Below, piece by piece: positions 1 to 10,552 of a stretch of DNA of 47,895 nt (positions are counted from its first letter, which is position 1; the number at the start of each line of letters is the position of its first letter). This stretch comes from an uncultured Pelagibacteraceae bacterium (GTDB taxonomy: Bacteria; Pseudomonadota; Alphaproteobacteria; Pelagibacterales; AG-422-B15), in contig CACHAK010000010.1 in the NCBI GenBank assembly GCA_902577765.1, forward strand, positions 1 through 47,895, written 5' to 3'. The notes beneath the pieces were generated by a model that saw nothing but the letters and a program-made list of their open reading frames with translations, had not been told where the DNA came from and did no database searches. The position numbers and the translations under genes were made by a program.

Positions 1-833
<833 letters not shown>

Positions 834-1619
834 CTACTTACCTTTGAATTCAGCTTTTTTCTTTTGAATGAATGACATTACTCCAATTTTACTATCCTCA
901 GTTTTGCCAGCAATTGTTTGTGCTGAGCTTTCTGCAGCAAGTTGACCTTCAAAGTTGTTCGAAAAACTATCCCAATATAATTGTTTAATTAATTTCAAAG
1001 CTACAGTTGGTCCTGAAGCTAATGTTCTTGCTGTATTCATTACTTCTTCCATTAGTTTGTCGTCTTCAACAACATGATTTACAAGACCCCATTCAAGAGC
1101 TTTATCAGATAAAACTTTTTCACCAATCATTGAAAATTCCATTGCTCTCGCCATGCCTATTTTTCGAGGAATTACATATGTAGAGCTTGCATCTGGTACA
1201 AGTCCTATAAATTTAAACGCTTGATAAAAGTATGCAGATTTAGAGGCATAAACTAAATCTCCAAATACGCCCAATGAACAACCCGCGCCAGCAGCTACTC
1301 CATTAACAGCCGTGATTAATGGAACATTTAGATTTTTTAAATCTATTAAAAAGGGATGGTAAACTTTTTCTAAGGTTTCTCCCGGATCTATATTATCGCC
1401 TAAGCTTGCACCTTCAACAAGGTTTGCGCCTGCACAAAAACCTCTTCCAGCTCCTGTTAGGACGGCACATCGAACTTTTAATTCTCCACTATTTATAGAT
1501 TTTACTTGCTTATGAAGCTCTGAAATCATGTCCATAGAAAGTGCGTTTAGCCTTTCAGGGTCATTCAACGTTAAAATAGCTATATCATCAACGATTTCAG
1601 TTTTTAAAACATTGGTCAT
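834..1619 (-). CDS. enoyl-CoA hydratase/isomerase family protein (PaaG-like)
   Basis: Crotonase-fold enzyme acting on acyl-CoA thioesters by hydration or isomerisation of a double bond. At 261 residues it has normal family length. Visible motifs are ERLNALSMDM near the N-terminus, GRGFCAGANL (oxyanion-hole loop) and VNGVAAGAGCSLGVFGDLVYAS. The segment GLVPDASSTYVIPRKIG resembles PaaG-type isomerases (GLIPDAGGT), with Asp where hydratases often carry Glu. The exact substrate cannot be read from sequence. It is convergent with tgt and divergent from the aldehyde dehydrogenase, whose start is 94 bp away. Nearby carboxylase beta and acyl-CoA dehydrogenase genes suggest a role in branched or unsaturated acyl-CoA breakdown; that is inference from context. 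Confidence 0.88.
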   Translation of the reverse strand: MTNVLKTEIVDDIAILTLNDPERLNALSMDMISELHKQVKSINSGELKVRCAVLTGAGRGFCAGANLVEGASLGDNIDPGETLEKVYHPFLIDLKNLNVPLITAVNGVAAGAGCSLGVFGDLVYASKSAYFYQAFKFIGLVPDASSTYVIPRKIGMARAMEFSMIGEKVLSDKALEWGLVNHVVEDDKLMEEVMNTARTLASGPTVALKLIKQLYWDSFSNNFEGQLAAESSAQTIAGKTEDSKIGVMSFIQKKKAEFKGK

Positions 1620-1713
1620 TTACTAAGTATTACATGCATATGAGAAAACAAAAAAGTATATTTTTTTGTTATTTTGGATTAGTTTATTAAACTTGATTAA
1701 TAAAGGGTAAATT

Positions 1714-3171
1714 ATGGGATTAGGAAACGTATCTATAGGGAGCACTTATCCAGAGGTAAGTAGAGACGAAATGCTCTCAAAATTAAATAAATTAAAACAA
1801 CCATTTTTAAAAAACTTCAACCCAGATTTAAAGGTACGTATCGATCGTATAAAAAGAATACAAACTTTAGTTGAAGAAAATATAGATGCTTTTCACGACG
1901 CGTTAAGATCTGATTTTGGTACACGACATGAACAGTTAAGCCTAATGGCTGACACAATGCCCGTAATTAATAATGCAAAAGACGCCTTAAAAAATATTAA
2001 CAGATGGGTTAAGCCCGATAAGCGAAAACCTAACTTCCCATTAGGATTGCTTGGCGCAAAAGCTTATGTTCAATTCCAGCCTTATGGAGTAGTTGGTGTT
2101 ATTTCTCCATGGAACTTCCCACTAACTCTAAGTATTGCGCCTTTAATAGAAATATTTGCAGCTGGAAATAATGCAATGATGAAGCTCTCGGAGTTCGTTC
2201 CAGCAACCTCTGAATTAACTGAAGAACTTATTAATAAATTTTTTAGTGATGAAGAAGTTATTATAGTAAATGGAGGTCCTCAAACCTCACAAGATTTTGC
2301 GGGATTGCCATTTGATCATCTGCTTTTCACTGGATCAACAAATGTAGCTAAAAAAGTTGCATCTGAGGCAGCATCAAATTTAGTGCCACTTACTCTTGAA
2401 TTAGGCGGCAAGTCACCAGTAATAGTTGGTCCAAATGCCAAAATGAAAAAAAGTGTTGATAAGATAATGATGGGAAAGCTCTTAAATGGAGGGCAAATTT
2501 GCATATCACCTGACTATGTAATGGTTCCTGAGGGACAAACAGATGAATTTGTTGATCACGCAAAATCCCATGTTAGTGAAAATTATCCAACGATAAAAAA
2601 TAATCCAGATTATACATCTATAATTCATTTGAATCACTTTGAGAGACTTCGTGAATTAGTAAAGGACGCTGAATCAAAGGGAGCTACTATTGTAGAAATA
2701 AACCCAGCAAATGAAGACCTTTCGCAACAAGAGCACCATAAAATATTACCTACTTTAGTTTTAAATCCAACGGATGATATGAAGATTATGCAGGAAGAAA
2801 TTTTTGGACCTTTACTGCCAGTGAAAACATACAAAAACTTCGATGAAACAATAGAGTTCATAAACAAGAACCCTAAAGCACTTGCAATATATTATTTTGG
2901 CGATGACAAAAAAGAAATCGATACAGTGTTAAATAATACTTCATCTGGTCAAGCCGTTATAAACGATGTCTTATTCCAATTTTCTATGCATGATCTACCT
3001 TTTGGAGGGGTAGGTCCTAGTGGAATGGGCTCTTATCATGGTTACGATGGCTTTAAGAACTTTAGTCATAAGAGATCAGTTTTGAAGGGTCAAAATATCT
3101 TAGATGCGGGTAAGATGATTACAGCTCCATTTACTGAATCTACGGAAAAAAATATAAAAAGGTTATCCTAG
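1714..3171 (+). CDS. aldehyde dehydrogenase, class-3/coniferyl-aldehyde type
   Basis: NAD(P)-dependent oxidation of an aldehyde to the acid. At 485 residues, the protein shows GVVGVISPWNFPLTLS (nucleotide-binding region), LELGGKSP with general-base Glu229, and GGQICISPDYVMVP with nucleophilic Cys263. The 34-residue spacing between Glu and Cys is normal for the superfamily. The CxxPDYV signature is typical of class-3 and CalB-like (coniferyl aldehyde) enzymes. The start is supported by AAAGGG about 7 bases before the ATG. The stop overlaps the convergent parE stop by 4 bases (CTAG). The substrate is unknown; a fatty, aromatic or terpenoid aldehyde is plausible. Confidence 0.9.
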   Translation: MGLGNVSIGSTYPEVSRDEMLSKLNKLKQPFLKNFNPDLKVRIDRIKRIQTLVEENIDAFHDALRSDFGTRHEQLSLMADTMPVINNAKDALKNINRWVKPDKRKPNFPLGLLGAKAYVQFQPYGVVGVISPWNFPLTLSIAPLIEIFAAGNNAMMKLSEFVPATSELTEELINKFFSDEEVIIVNGGPQTSQDFAGLPFDHLLFTGSTNVAKKVASEAASNLVPLTLELGGKSPVIVGPNAKMKKSVDKIMMGKLLNGGQICISPDYVMVPEGQTDEFVDHAKSHVSENYPTIKNNPDYTSIIHLNHFERLRELVKDAESKGATIVEINPANEDLSQQEHHKILPTLVLNPTDDMKIMQEEIFGPLLPVKTYKNFDETIEFINKNPKALAIYYFGDDKKEIDTVLNNTSSGQAVINDVLFQFSMHDLPFGGVGPSGMGSYHGYDGFKNFSHKRSVLKGQNILDAGKMITAPFTESTEKNIKRLS

Positions 3172-5174
3172 AGAATACTCTCAGCTGCTATTTTTTTTGA
3201 GTTTTCAACAATAAACTTAAATCTCAACTCAGGTTTTTTGCCCATTAAAGAATCTACAGATTTATGAGTTTTCTTTTTGTCTTTTGATGCAATTTGAACT
3301 TTTAATAAGGTTCTATTTTCTTGTGACATAGTTGTCTCTTTCAATTGAGCAGGCATCATCTCACCTAATCCTTTAAATCTATTAATTGTTACGTCTGAAT
3401 TTTTAAATTCTTTTTTTATAATTTCATCTTTGTGCTTATCATTTACAGCATAATACGTTTTTGCTCCTTTTGATATTTTGTATAAAGGGGGCACGGATAA
3501 GTACAAATGTCCTTCATCAATTAGTCTTGGGAATTCTTTATAGAAGAATGCCATCAATAAGGTGGATATATGAGCCCCGTCAACATCAGCATCTGTCATA
3601 ATTATAATTTTTTCGTATCTAATATCTTTGCTATTAAATTTATCTCCTCGCTTACATCCAATAGCTTGCATTAAATCAGTGATTTCTTGGTTTGCATTTA
3701 TTTTATCTCTTCCAGCACTGATCACATTTAAAATCTTACCCCTTAAAGGTAAAATGGCCTGTGTTTGGCGATCTCTTGCTTGTTTTGCCGATCCACCAGC
3801 CGAGTCTCCTTCAACAAGAAAAATTTCAGTTCCTTTATTTCCATCAATTGAACAATCAGCAAGTTTACCTGGTAAGGTTGTTTTTTTTCTTTTTATATTT
3901 TTTTCTATGATTTGATTTGACTTGGATTGCAGTCTTAACTGTGATCGATTAAATGCGTATTGAAATAATTCTTCTGCTGACCTAGTTTTTTTTGTAAGCC
4001 ATTGTTCAAATAGTTGTCGTGCTTTCATTTCAATTTTACGACCAGGCTCTATACTTGATAACTTTTCTTTTGTCTGACCTTGAAACTCAGGGTTTTCTAT
4101 AAAAGCAGATAAGATTGATCCAGATGAACCAAAGAGATCTTCTTGATTAATTTGAGATGATTTCTTCTCGTATTTAATTTTTGAAAAATCTTTAAATGCC
4201 TTATAAATTCCTGACTTGAAACCGCTTTCATGAGTACCGCCCAATGGGGTTTTAATAGTGTTACAATAAGACTCATTTATAGGTTCCATCGCATCAAACC
4301 AATTTATAATTCCCTCAATTTTACCACTATCAACATCTATCTGGGTGTTGAAATAAAATGGATCTTCAAAAATAGGGTCATTGGGCGTACAAAGATTATT
4401 TAAATAATCTTTAATTCCATCGGAGTAATGTAGTTTATCTGATAATGGAATATTTTTTTTGGCGGTCGCCTTACTGCATGACCAATGAATTTCAACATCT
4501 GGTATAAGATAGGCTTTAGCTTTTGCCATATTATATATAATTGAAGCATCAAATTCTATTTCTTTGCCAAAAATTTCTGGGTCTGGTGAAAATACTATTT
4601 TTGTACCCTTTTTTAGAGGACCTTTTCTGGATGCTTTTAATTTATTTTTAGGAGAACCTTGACTATAAGTTTGTACAAAATATTTTTTATCTCTTGCAAT
4701 TTCAAGAGTAAGTTTTTTAGATAGTGCGTTTACAACAGAAATTCCAACACCATGCAAACCGCCAGAAGTTTTGTAATTATTTTTTGAAAACTTGCCCCCA
4801 GAATGAAGTGTTGTCATAATAACTTCAACTGCAGGTATTTTAAATTTTGGATGCTTATCAACAGGAATACCTCGCCCATTATCAGAGATTTCAATCGTGT
4901 CCTGGGAAACTAGCTTAATTTCTACCTTATTTGCAAAACCAGCAACAACTTCATCCATTGAATTATCAAGAACCTCGCTTACCAGGTGATGCATTGCCAT
5001 TATATCTGTTCCCCCAATGTACATTCCGGGTCGCTTTCTAACCGGTTCTAAACCTTCAAGGACTTCAATATCTTTTGCGGTGTAAGATGTGTTTGAATTT
5101 TTTATTGTCTTTTTGGATGAACTCTTCTTTTTAATTGATTTATTTTTCTTTGATTTCTTTCTCATAACAAACAA
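3168..5174 (-). CDS. parE: DNA topoisomerase IV subunit B
   Basis: ATPase subunit of topoisomerase IV, which decatenates daughter chromosomes together with ParC (not in the window). The GHKL ATPase domain begins YTAKDIEVLEGLEPVRKRPGMYIGGTD-like (about residues 31-57), followed by LDNSMDEVVAG, DNGRGIPVD and GGLHGVGISVVNAL. The TOPRIM domain has EGDSAGGSAKQARDR and MTDADVDGAHIS. The C-terminus has the RFKGLGEMMP motif. At 668 residues it fits ParE better than the longer GyrB. The first 30 residues are an unusual Lys/Ser-rich tail. The start could be the ATG at 5174 or the in-frame ATG at 5165; neither has a clear ribosome site. It is divergent from the carboxylase gene across 75 bp. Confidence 0.93.
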   Translation of the reverse strand: MFVMRKKSKKNKSIKKKSSSKKTIKNSNTSYTAKDIEVLEGLEPVRKRPGMYIGGTDIMAMHHLVSEVLDNSMDEVVAGFANKVEIKLVSQDTIEISDNGRGIPVDKHPKFKIPAVEVIMTTLHSGGKFSKNNYKTSGGLHGVGISVVNALSKKLTLEIARDKKYFVQTYSQGSPKNKLKASRKGPLKKGTKIVFSPDPEIFGKEIEFDASIIYNMAKAKAYLIPDVEIHWSCSKATAKKNIPLSDKLHYSDGIKDYLNNLCTPNDPIFEDPFYFNTQIDVDSGKIEGIINWFDAMEPINESYCNTIKTPLGGTHESGFKSGIYKAFKDFSKIKYEKKSSQINQEDLFGSSGSILSAFIENPEFQGQTKEKLSSIEPGRKIEMKARQLFEQWLTKKTRSAEELFQYAFNRSQLRLQSKSNQIIEKNIKRKKTTLPGKLADCSIDGNKGTEIFLVEGDSAGGSAKQARDRQTQAILPLRGKILNVISAGRDKINANQEITDLMQAIGCKRGDKFNSKDIRYEKIIIMTDADVDGAHISTLLMAFFYKEFPRLIDEGHLYLSVPPLYKISKGAKTYYAVNDKHKDEIIKKEFKNSDVTINRFKGLGEMMPAQLKETTMSQENRTLLKVQIASKDKKKTHKSVDSLMGKKPELRFKFIVENSKKIAAESIL

Positions 5175-5249
5175 TACAACTAATAATAGATTCTTTACAT
5201 TGTGTAATATTTATTTACTCTAACAGCATGAATTTATTAGGATTTTAGT

Positions 5250-6887
5250 ATGCCGGTTATTGAGTCAAAAATAATGATTAATTCAGAGTCCTTCAAAAAA
5301 AATCAGGAGGACCATCAAAAGCTTATTGATGAAATTAGAACTTTAGAACAAAAAATAGCAGATAATTCCGCTAGGTCTAAGGCTAAGTTTGATAAAAGAG
5401 GACAGTTGCTGCCTCGTGAAAGATTAAAAAGACTATTAGATCCTGGTAGTTTTTGGCTTCCATTATCCACCCTTGCTGGTTACAAGATTGGCGATGATGA
5501 TGGCGATAAAAATATTGGATGGGGAAACTCTATTAGCGGTATAGGTTATGTTGCAGGCGTTCGTTGCATGATTGGTGTTTCAGATGCGGGTATTAAAGGG
5601 GGAAGTGCATCTGCGATGGGCACTGAAAAGGCGTTAAGAGGCGCTCAAATAATTTTTGAAAATAAATTACCTTTTATTCAGTTAATAGAGAGTGCTGGTG
5701 CAAATCTACTGAGACAGACCGATATGTTTATTAAAGGCGGTAGAAGTTTTGCCAATCTTTCTAAAATGTCAGCAATGGGAATTCCGACAATTGGCGTAGT
5801 TCACGGTTCATCAACTGCAGGTGGAGCTTACCAGACAGGCTTATCAGACTATATAATTGTAGTTAAAGAAAGATCAAAAATATTTTTAGCTGGTCCTCCT
5901 TTATTAAGAGCTTCGCTTGGTGAGATTGCTACTGACGAAGAAATTGGTGGAGCAGATTTACATTTTGCAGTTTCCGGACTTGCTGAATATATGGCAAACG
6001 ATGATGCACATGCAATCGAGATTGCAAGAGATGTAATGAAGAATATTGGATGGAATAATGATTTCATTTCTACTCAAAAGTCTGAGTATGATGAGCCCGT
6101 TTATTCACCTGATGAGTTAACAGGGGTTGTTCCAGTTGATTATAAAACCCCGTATGATTGCCGGGAAGTGATTGCAAGAATTGTTGATGGTTCTGATTTC
6201 CTAGAATTTAAAGAAGGCTGGGGCAAAACCCTCATAACAGGACATGCAACTATTCAAGGTTATAAAGTTGGAATTTTAGGGAACAATGGACCGATATTTT
6301 CTGAAAGTGCTAATAAAGCTACTCAATTCATACAAATTTGTTCTCAATCAAATACGCCGCTAATTTTTCTTCAAAATATAACCGGCTTTATGGTGGGTAC
6401 TAAAGAGGAAGCAAAAGGAATGATAAGACACGGATCAAAGATGATACAGGCGGTTACTAATTGTACCGTTCCTAAAATAACACTTAGGATTGGAGCCTCT
6501 TTTGGTGCGGGAGAGTATGGAATGGCGGGAAGATCTTATGATCCTCGATTTTTGTTCTCATGGCCAAACGCAAAAATGAGTGTAATGGGAGGTGAACAGG
6601 CTGCTAGAACAATGGCTCAGGTAGCTCTTGAAGGTGCCGAACGAAAAGGTCAAGACCCCAAAAAAATTTACGGAGAGAACCTTGAAATGCTTGAAGGTAT
6701 GAAGCAGAAAATAATTGATCAGTACCGTGAGGAAGGTGAGGCAATATTTTGCTCAGCAAGATTATGGGATGATGGAATAATTGATCCAAAAGATACAAGA
6801 AAAATTTTAGGTGAATGCTTAAACATCATCAGTGATGGCGATAAAAGAGAATTAAAGCCAAACACTTTCGGCGTTGCAAGAATGTAA
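5250..6887 (+). CDS. acyl-CoA carboxylase, carboxyltransferase beta subunit (MCC/GCC type)
   Basis: Transfers carboxyl from carboxybiotin to an acyl-CoA. At 545 residues it has the two crotonase-like halves of biotin-dependent carboxyltransferases: ESAGANLLRQTDMF and HGSSTAGGAYQTGLSDYI in the N half, LQNITGFMVGTKEEAKGMI and GASFGAGEYGMAGRSYDPR in the C half. This is the pattern of the methylcrotonyl-/geranyl-CoA carboxylase branch rather than PccB or AccD. The stretch YDPRFLFSWPNAK recalls geranyl-CoA carboxylase AtuC as much as MccB, so substrate is left open. No biotin-carrier/biotin-carboxylase alpha gene adjoins it. The stop abuts that of the convergent acyl-CoA dehydrogenase. Ribosome site is weak (TAGGATT). 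Confidence 0.88.
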   Translation: MPVIESKIMINSESFKKNQEDHQKLIDEIRTLEQKIADNSARSKAKFDKRGQLLPRERLKRLLDPGSFWLPLSTLAGYKIGDDDGDKNIGWGNSISGIGYVAGVRCMIGVSDAGIKGGSASAMGTEKALRGAQIIFENKLPFIQLIESAGANLLRQTDMFIKGGRSFANLSKMSAMGIPTIGVVHGSSTAGGAYQTGLSDYIIVVKERSKIFLAGPPLLRASLGEIATDEEIGGADLHFAVSGLAEYMANDDAHAIEIARDVMKNIGWNNDFISTQKSEYDEPVYSPDELTGVVPVDYKTPYDCREVIARIVDGSDFLEFKEGWGKTLITGHATIQGYKVGILGNNGPIFSESANKATQFIQICSQSNTPLIFLQNITGFMVGTKEEAKGMIRHGSKMIQAVTNCTVPKITLRIGASFGAGEYGMAGRSYDPRFLFSWPNAKMSVMGGEQAARTMAQVALEGAERKGQDPKKIYGENLEMLEGMKQKIIDQYREEGEAIFCSARLWDDGIIDPKDTRKILGECLNIISDGDKRELKPNTFGVARM

Positions 6888-8063
6888 TTAATTTTTTCCT
6901 GGAAGTATGTCGAGATATTTTGAAATAATGCCTAGCATTACTTCATCTGATCCACCGCCAATCGAACCTAAACGTCCATCTCTATATGCTCTTGAAATAG
7001 GCGATTCATTCATATAGCCCATTCCACCCCAATATTGTAAGCACTCATCATTAACTTTTCTAGAAAGTCGTGTCGCCTTTAGCTTTGACATTGAAGCTAG
7101 CTTTGTACAATCACCACCATTTACATGTATCTCAATTCCCTTCCATGTAAGAGCCTTAAGAGCTTCAACTTCCGTCATAAGCTCAGAAAGTTTATAATGA
7201 ACAATCTGATTATCTAGAATTGGCTTGCCAAATGTTTTTCTTTGTCTTGTATAATTAATAGTTTCATTAATAGCTAATTCACAGCCAGTATAGCCAGCAA
7301 TAGCCGCATAAAGTCTTTCCTCTTGAAATTGCATCATTTGATAAATAAAGCCTTTACCTTCTTCTCCGACTAAATTTTTCTGCGGCACTCTTACATCATC
7401 AAAAAATATTTCAGCTGTATCAGACGAATGCATGCCCATTTTTTTTAATTTACGATTGATCGTGACACCTTTTGCTCTTTTGCCATTTTCCTTAAGAGGT
7501 ACACATATAAGAGATTTGTTTAAATGTTTATTCTTATGGTCTGTTTCAGTATTTGCAAGCATACACATCCAGTCTGCTTGAGTACCATTTGTAATCCACA
7601 TTTTTGATCCATTGATTACATAATCATCGCCATCCTTAACTGCATGAGTCTTAATAGCAGCCACATCAGAACCAGCACTTGGTTCAGAAACACCAAGACA
7701 AGAAACAAGATCTCCAGTAATAGATGGTTTTAAAAATTCATTGCATATCTCCTCACTGCCGAAGCGCGCTAATGCCGGAGTTGACATATCTGTCTGTACA
7801 CCAATAGCCATTGGAACACCACCACACTTAATATGTGCCAATGCTTCATTAAGAACCGCTCCATATGAGTAATCTAACCCTGATCCACCGTATTTTTCAG
7901 GTTTAGTTACTCCAAGAAATCCTTGATCACCTAATTTTTTGAATAGCTCATGAGCTGGGAAAATTTCGTTTTCTTCCCACTCGTCTACATAGGGGTTAAT
8001 TTCATCTTCAACAAATTTTAGAGCTGATCTCTTTAATTCTTCGTGTTCTGTTGTTAATTCCAT
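6888..8063 (-). CDS. acyl-CoA dehydrogenase
   Basis: FAD enzyme introducing an alpha-beta double bond into an acyl-CoA and passing electrons to ETF. At 391 residues it has full family length. The FAD/substrate signatures are CLGVSEPSAGSDVAAIKT and KMWITNGTQADWMCMLA in the middle domain, then QFQEERLYAAIAGYTGCE and QRKTFGKPI in the C-terminal helical domain. The end reads SIGGGSDEVMLGIISKYL; the Glu there is at the usual position of the catalytic base. The IGGGSDEVM form resembles long-chain and citronellyl-CoA dehydrogenase subgroups. It is convergent with the carboxylase beta gene with no spacer. The pair could act in consecutive steps (dehydrogenation, then carboxylation), as in leucine or acyclic-terpene breakdown; that is inference. 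Confidence 0.9.
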   Translation of the reverse strand: MELTTEHEELKRSALKFVEDEINPYVDEWEENEIFPAHELFKKLGDQGFLGVTKPEKYGGSGLDYSYGAVLNEALAHIKCGGVPMAIGVQTDMSTPALARFGSEEICNEFLKPSITGDLVSCLGVSEPSAGSDVAAIKTHAVKDGDDYVINGSKMWITNGTQADWMCMLANTETDHKNKHLNKSLICVPLKENGKRAKGVTINRKLKKMGMHSSDTAEIFFDDVRVPQKNLVGEEGKGFIYQMMQFQEERLYAAIAGYTGCELAINETINYTRQRKTFGKPILDNQIVHYKLSELMTEVEALKALTWKGIEIHVNGGDCTKLASMSKLKATRLSRKVNDECLQYWGGMGYMNESPISRAYRDGRLGSIGGGSDEVMLGIISKYLDILPGKN

Positions 8064-8119
8064 TTTAATATATATAGCATTTTATTTACAAAGGTCACCC
8101 TCTAGAATTCAACTAATTG

Positions 8120-9529
8120 TCACACACTAAAATAGTTTTTATATTCAATAGGGTGAGGAGAGTGTTCTAGATCATATACATCTTCCATTTTTAGGTCTAT
8201 ATATGCATCAATTTGGTCATCAGTAAAAACTCCACCTTCAGTTAAAAAAGCTCTATCTTCGTCAACCGCCTCAAGTGCCTCTCTGAGAGATCCGCAAACA
8301 GTTGGCAATTTTCTAACCTCTTCCTCTGGTAATTCATAAAGATCTTCATCAGCAGCATTTCCTGGGTCAATTTTATTTTTTATACCGTCCATGCCTGCCA
8401 TTAGCATTGCTGAAAATGCCAAATAAGGATTTGCCGAAGGATCTGGAAACCTTACTTCAACTCTTTTTCCTTTTGGATTATCTGAAACAGGTATCCGACA
8501 CGAGGCAGATCTGTTTCTTGCTGAGTATACAAGTATTACAGGAGCCTCAAACCCTGGTATCAGTCTCTTATAACTGTTTGTGCTAGCATTCGTAAACGCG
8601 TTTAGTGCCCTTCCATGTTTTATGATCCCACCAATGTAGTGCAATGCCATCTCGGATAAGCCTGCATATTTATCTCCTGCAAATAGAGGTTCGCCATTTT
8701 TCCATATGGATTGGTGTGTATGCATTCCAGTTCCATTATCACCTTTAACTGGTTTAGGCATGAATGTAGCAGTTTTACCAAATGCATTAGCGACCATGTG
8801 TACACCATACTTATAAAGCTGCATAGCATCGCCCTGTTTAAGTAAAGTATCAAACTTCAGTCCCAATTCATGTTGACTTGGAGCAACTTCATGATGGTGT
8901 TTTTCCATCTTCAGTCCTAAATTTTTTAATTCTTCAAGAAATTCTGTTCTTATATCTTGTGCGCTATCAACAGGCGGTACAGGAAAATATCCTCCTTTAA
9001 CACCTGGTCTGTGTGCTAAGTTGCCACTTTCATAAGAGCGTCCAGAATTATATGGACCTTCAGTACTATCAATTTCAAACATCGATTTGTTCATATCAAC
9101 TTGAAATTTTACATCATCAAATATAAAAAACTCTGCTTCTGGACCCATATATATAGTATCGCCAATTCCACTTGCTTTGACATACTCTTCTGCTTTTCTT
9201 GCAGTTCCTCTTGGATCTCTCTCATACGGTTCCTTTGACACTGCATCGAGAACATCGCAAAATACAATTAATGTTGGTTGGGCTGTAAAAGGATCCATCA
9301 CTGTTGTAGACAGATCTGGCTTAAGTACCATGTCAGATTCATTAATAGCCTTCCATCCCGAAATAGAGGATCCATCAAAAAAGACGCCGCTGTTTAGGAG
9401 ATCATCGTCCACTGCTGTACCATCCATTGTCAAATGTTGAAGCTTACCTTTTGGGTCAGTAAATCTCAAATCGAGATACTTGACTTCACCATTTTTAAAT
9501 TTTTTTAGTACTTCATTCGCAGTACCCAT
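8120..9529 (-). CDS. glnA: glutamine synthetase type I
   Basis: ATP-dependent synthesis of glutamine from glutamate and ammonia, as a dodecamer. At 469 residues this is the bacterial GSI-beta length. Motifs seen are FFDGSSISGW (latch/substrate region), GPEAEFFIFDDV (metal-binding Glu), KHHHEVAPSQHELG, KPVKGDNGTGMHTHQS and NRSASCRIP. The adenylylation loop EDLYELPEEE is present with Tyr398 at the conserved position, so control by the GlnE adenylyltransferase is expected. The gene is last in the operon glnB-GSII-glnA, 21 bp after the GSII stop. Having both GSI and GSII is known from rhizobia and some marine alphaproteobacteria. Confidence 0.97.
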   Translation of the reverse strand: MGTANEVLKKFKNGEVKYLDLRFTDPKGKLQHLTMDGTAVDDDLLNSGVFFDGSSISGWKAINESDMVLKPDLSTTVMDPFTAQPTLIVFCDVLDAVSKEPYERDPRGTARKAEEYVKASGIGDTIYMGPEAEFFIFDDVKFQVDMNKSMFEIDSTEGPYNSGRSYESGNLAHRPGVKGGYFPVPPVDSAQDIRTEFLEELKNLGLKMEKHHHEVAPSQHELGLKFDTLLKQGDAMQLYKYGVHMVANAFGKTATFMPKPVKGDNGTGMHTHQSIWKNGEPLFAGDKYAGLSEMALHYIGGIIKHGRALNAFTNASTNSYKRLIPGFEAPVILVYSARNRSASCRIPVSDNPKGKRVEVRFPDPSANPYLAFSAMLMAGMDGIKNKIDPGNAADEDLYELPEEEVRKLPTVCGSLREALEAVDEDRAFLTEGGVFTDDQIDAYIDLKMEDVYDLEHSPHPIEYKNYFSV

Positions 9530-9550
9530 ATGATCCCCTAATTATGGAAT

Positions 9551-10531
9551 TTATTTAGTCAAAGTTCCAACTATATGTGATACAATTTTGTATGGATCAG
9601 CATTCGATGCTGGCCTTCTATCTTCAAGATACCCATTCCAATTATGTTCAACAGTATAAACTGGAATACGTATACTAGCACCTCTATCACTTACACCATA
9701 TGAAAATTTATCGATACTTTGTGTCTCGTGAAGTCCAGTAAGCCTCATATTATTGTCAGATCCATAAGCTGCAATACCTTCTTCATGAACCTTTCCAAGT
9801 TTGTCGCACATTGATGTAAATAATTCTTCTGATCCAGAAGATCTCATTTGTTCATTAGAAAAATTAGTGTGCATACCAGAACCGTTCCAATCACCAGTTT
9901 TTGGTTTTGGGTGAAAGTTTACTCCAACGCCGTGTTCCTCAGCAGTTTTCATGAGTAAATATCGGCTTACCCATAAATCATCAGCCGCTTTAATACCTTT
10001 TCCAAAGCATTGATATTCCCATTGGCCAAGTGCAACTTCTGCATTAGTTCCAGTAAGTGTAATCCCAAGATCTATACAAGCTTTTAGATGCGCATCTGAT
10101 ATTGCTCTACCAACAACATTGCCTGCTCCAACACCACAATAAAATTCACCTTGCTCTCTTGGCGTGCCGTCTTCCCAGCCAAGTGGTTCACCAGTTTTAG
10201 CGTCAGTTAAAAAGAATTCTTGTTCAAAACCAAACCACCATTCGTCGGTAACAACTTCCGCTGCCGCAGCTCTAAAGTTTGATGGATGAGTTGTATGGTC
10301 TGCAGCTTGTACCTGTGTCATTACTATATCGTGTCCATTTGGATTAGAATAAGTTTGAACAGGAAGAAGAAGACAGTCTGAGCTTCCTCCCTCTGCTTGT
10401 TGAGTAGATGAACCATCAAATGACCAGTCTGGTGCTGATTTTTCTTCGGTTGCTTTTACTTTACTTCTCATAAAAGGCTCTGGTGTATAACCATCAAGCC
10501 ATATGTATTCATAAGTTTTCATATCTGACAT
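9551..10531 (-). CDS. glnII: glutamine synthetase type II (eukaryotic-type, GlnII)
   Basis: A second, evolutionarily distinct glutamine synthetase of the GSII family. At 326 residues it matches rhizobial GlnII (about 330). Motifs seen are YEYIWLDGYTPEPFMRSK, WSFDGSSTQQAEGGSSDC, GFEQEFFLTDAKTGEPLGW (metal ligands), GKGIKAADDLWVSRYLL, FHPKPKTGDWNGSGMHTNFS and SYGVSDRGASIRIP. It lacks the adenylylation loop of GSI, so it should not be controlled by GlnE. A good ribosome site (AGGGAGA) sits 5 bases before the ATG. It lies between glnB (20 bp upstream) and glnA (21 bp downstream), so all three are probably on one transcript. The symbol follows rhizobial use. Confidence 0.95.
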   Translation of the reverse strand: MSDMKTYEYIWLDGYTPEPFMRSKVKATEEKSAPDWSFDGSSTQQAEGGSSDCLLLPVQTYSNPNGHDIVMTQVQAADHTTHPSNFRAAAAEVVTDEWWFGFEQEFFLTDAKTGEPLGWEDGTPREQGEFYCGVGAGNVVGRAISDAHLKACIDLGITLTGTNAEVALGQWEYQCFGKGIKAADDLWVSRYLLMKTAEEHGVGVNFHPKPKTGDWNGSGMHTNFSNEQMRSSGSEELFTSMCDKLGKVHEEGIAAYGSDNNMRLTGLHETQSIDKFSYGVSDRGASIRIPVYTVEHNWNGYLEDRRPASNADPYKIVSHIVGTLTK

Positions 10532-10552
10532 TAATTTCTCCCTGAATTATGT

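Noticed and set aside
2316..2867. Two minus-strand frames inside the aldehyde dehydrogenase
   Set aside because: Antisense shadows of a well-supported gene, with no recognisable motifs or ribosome sites.
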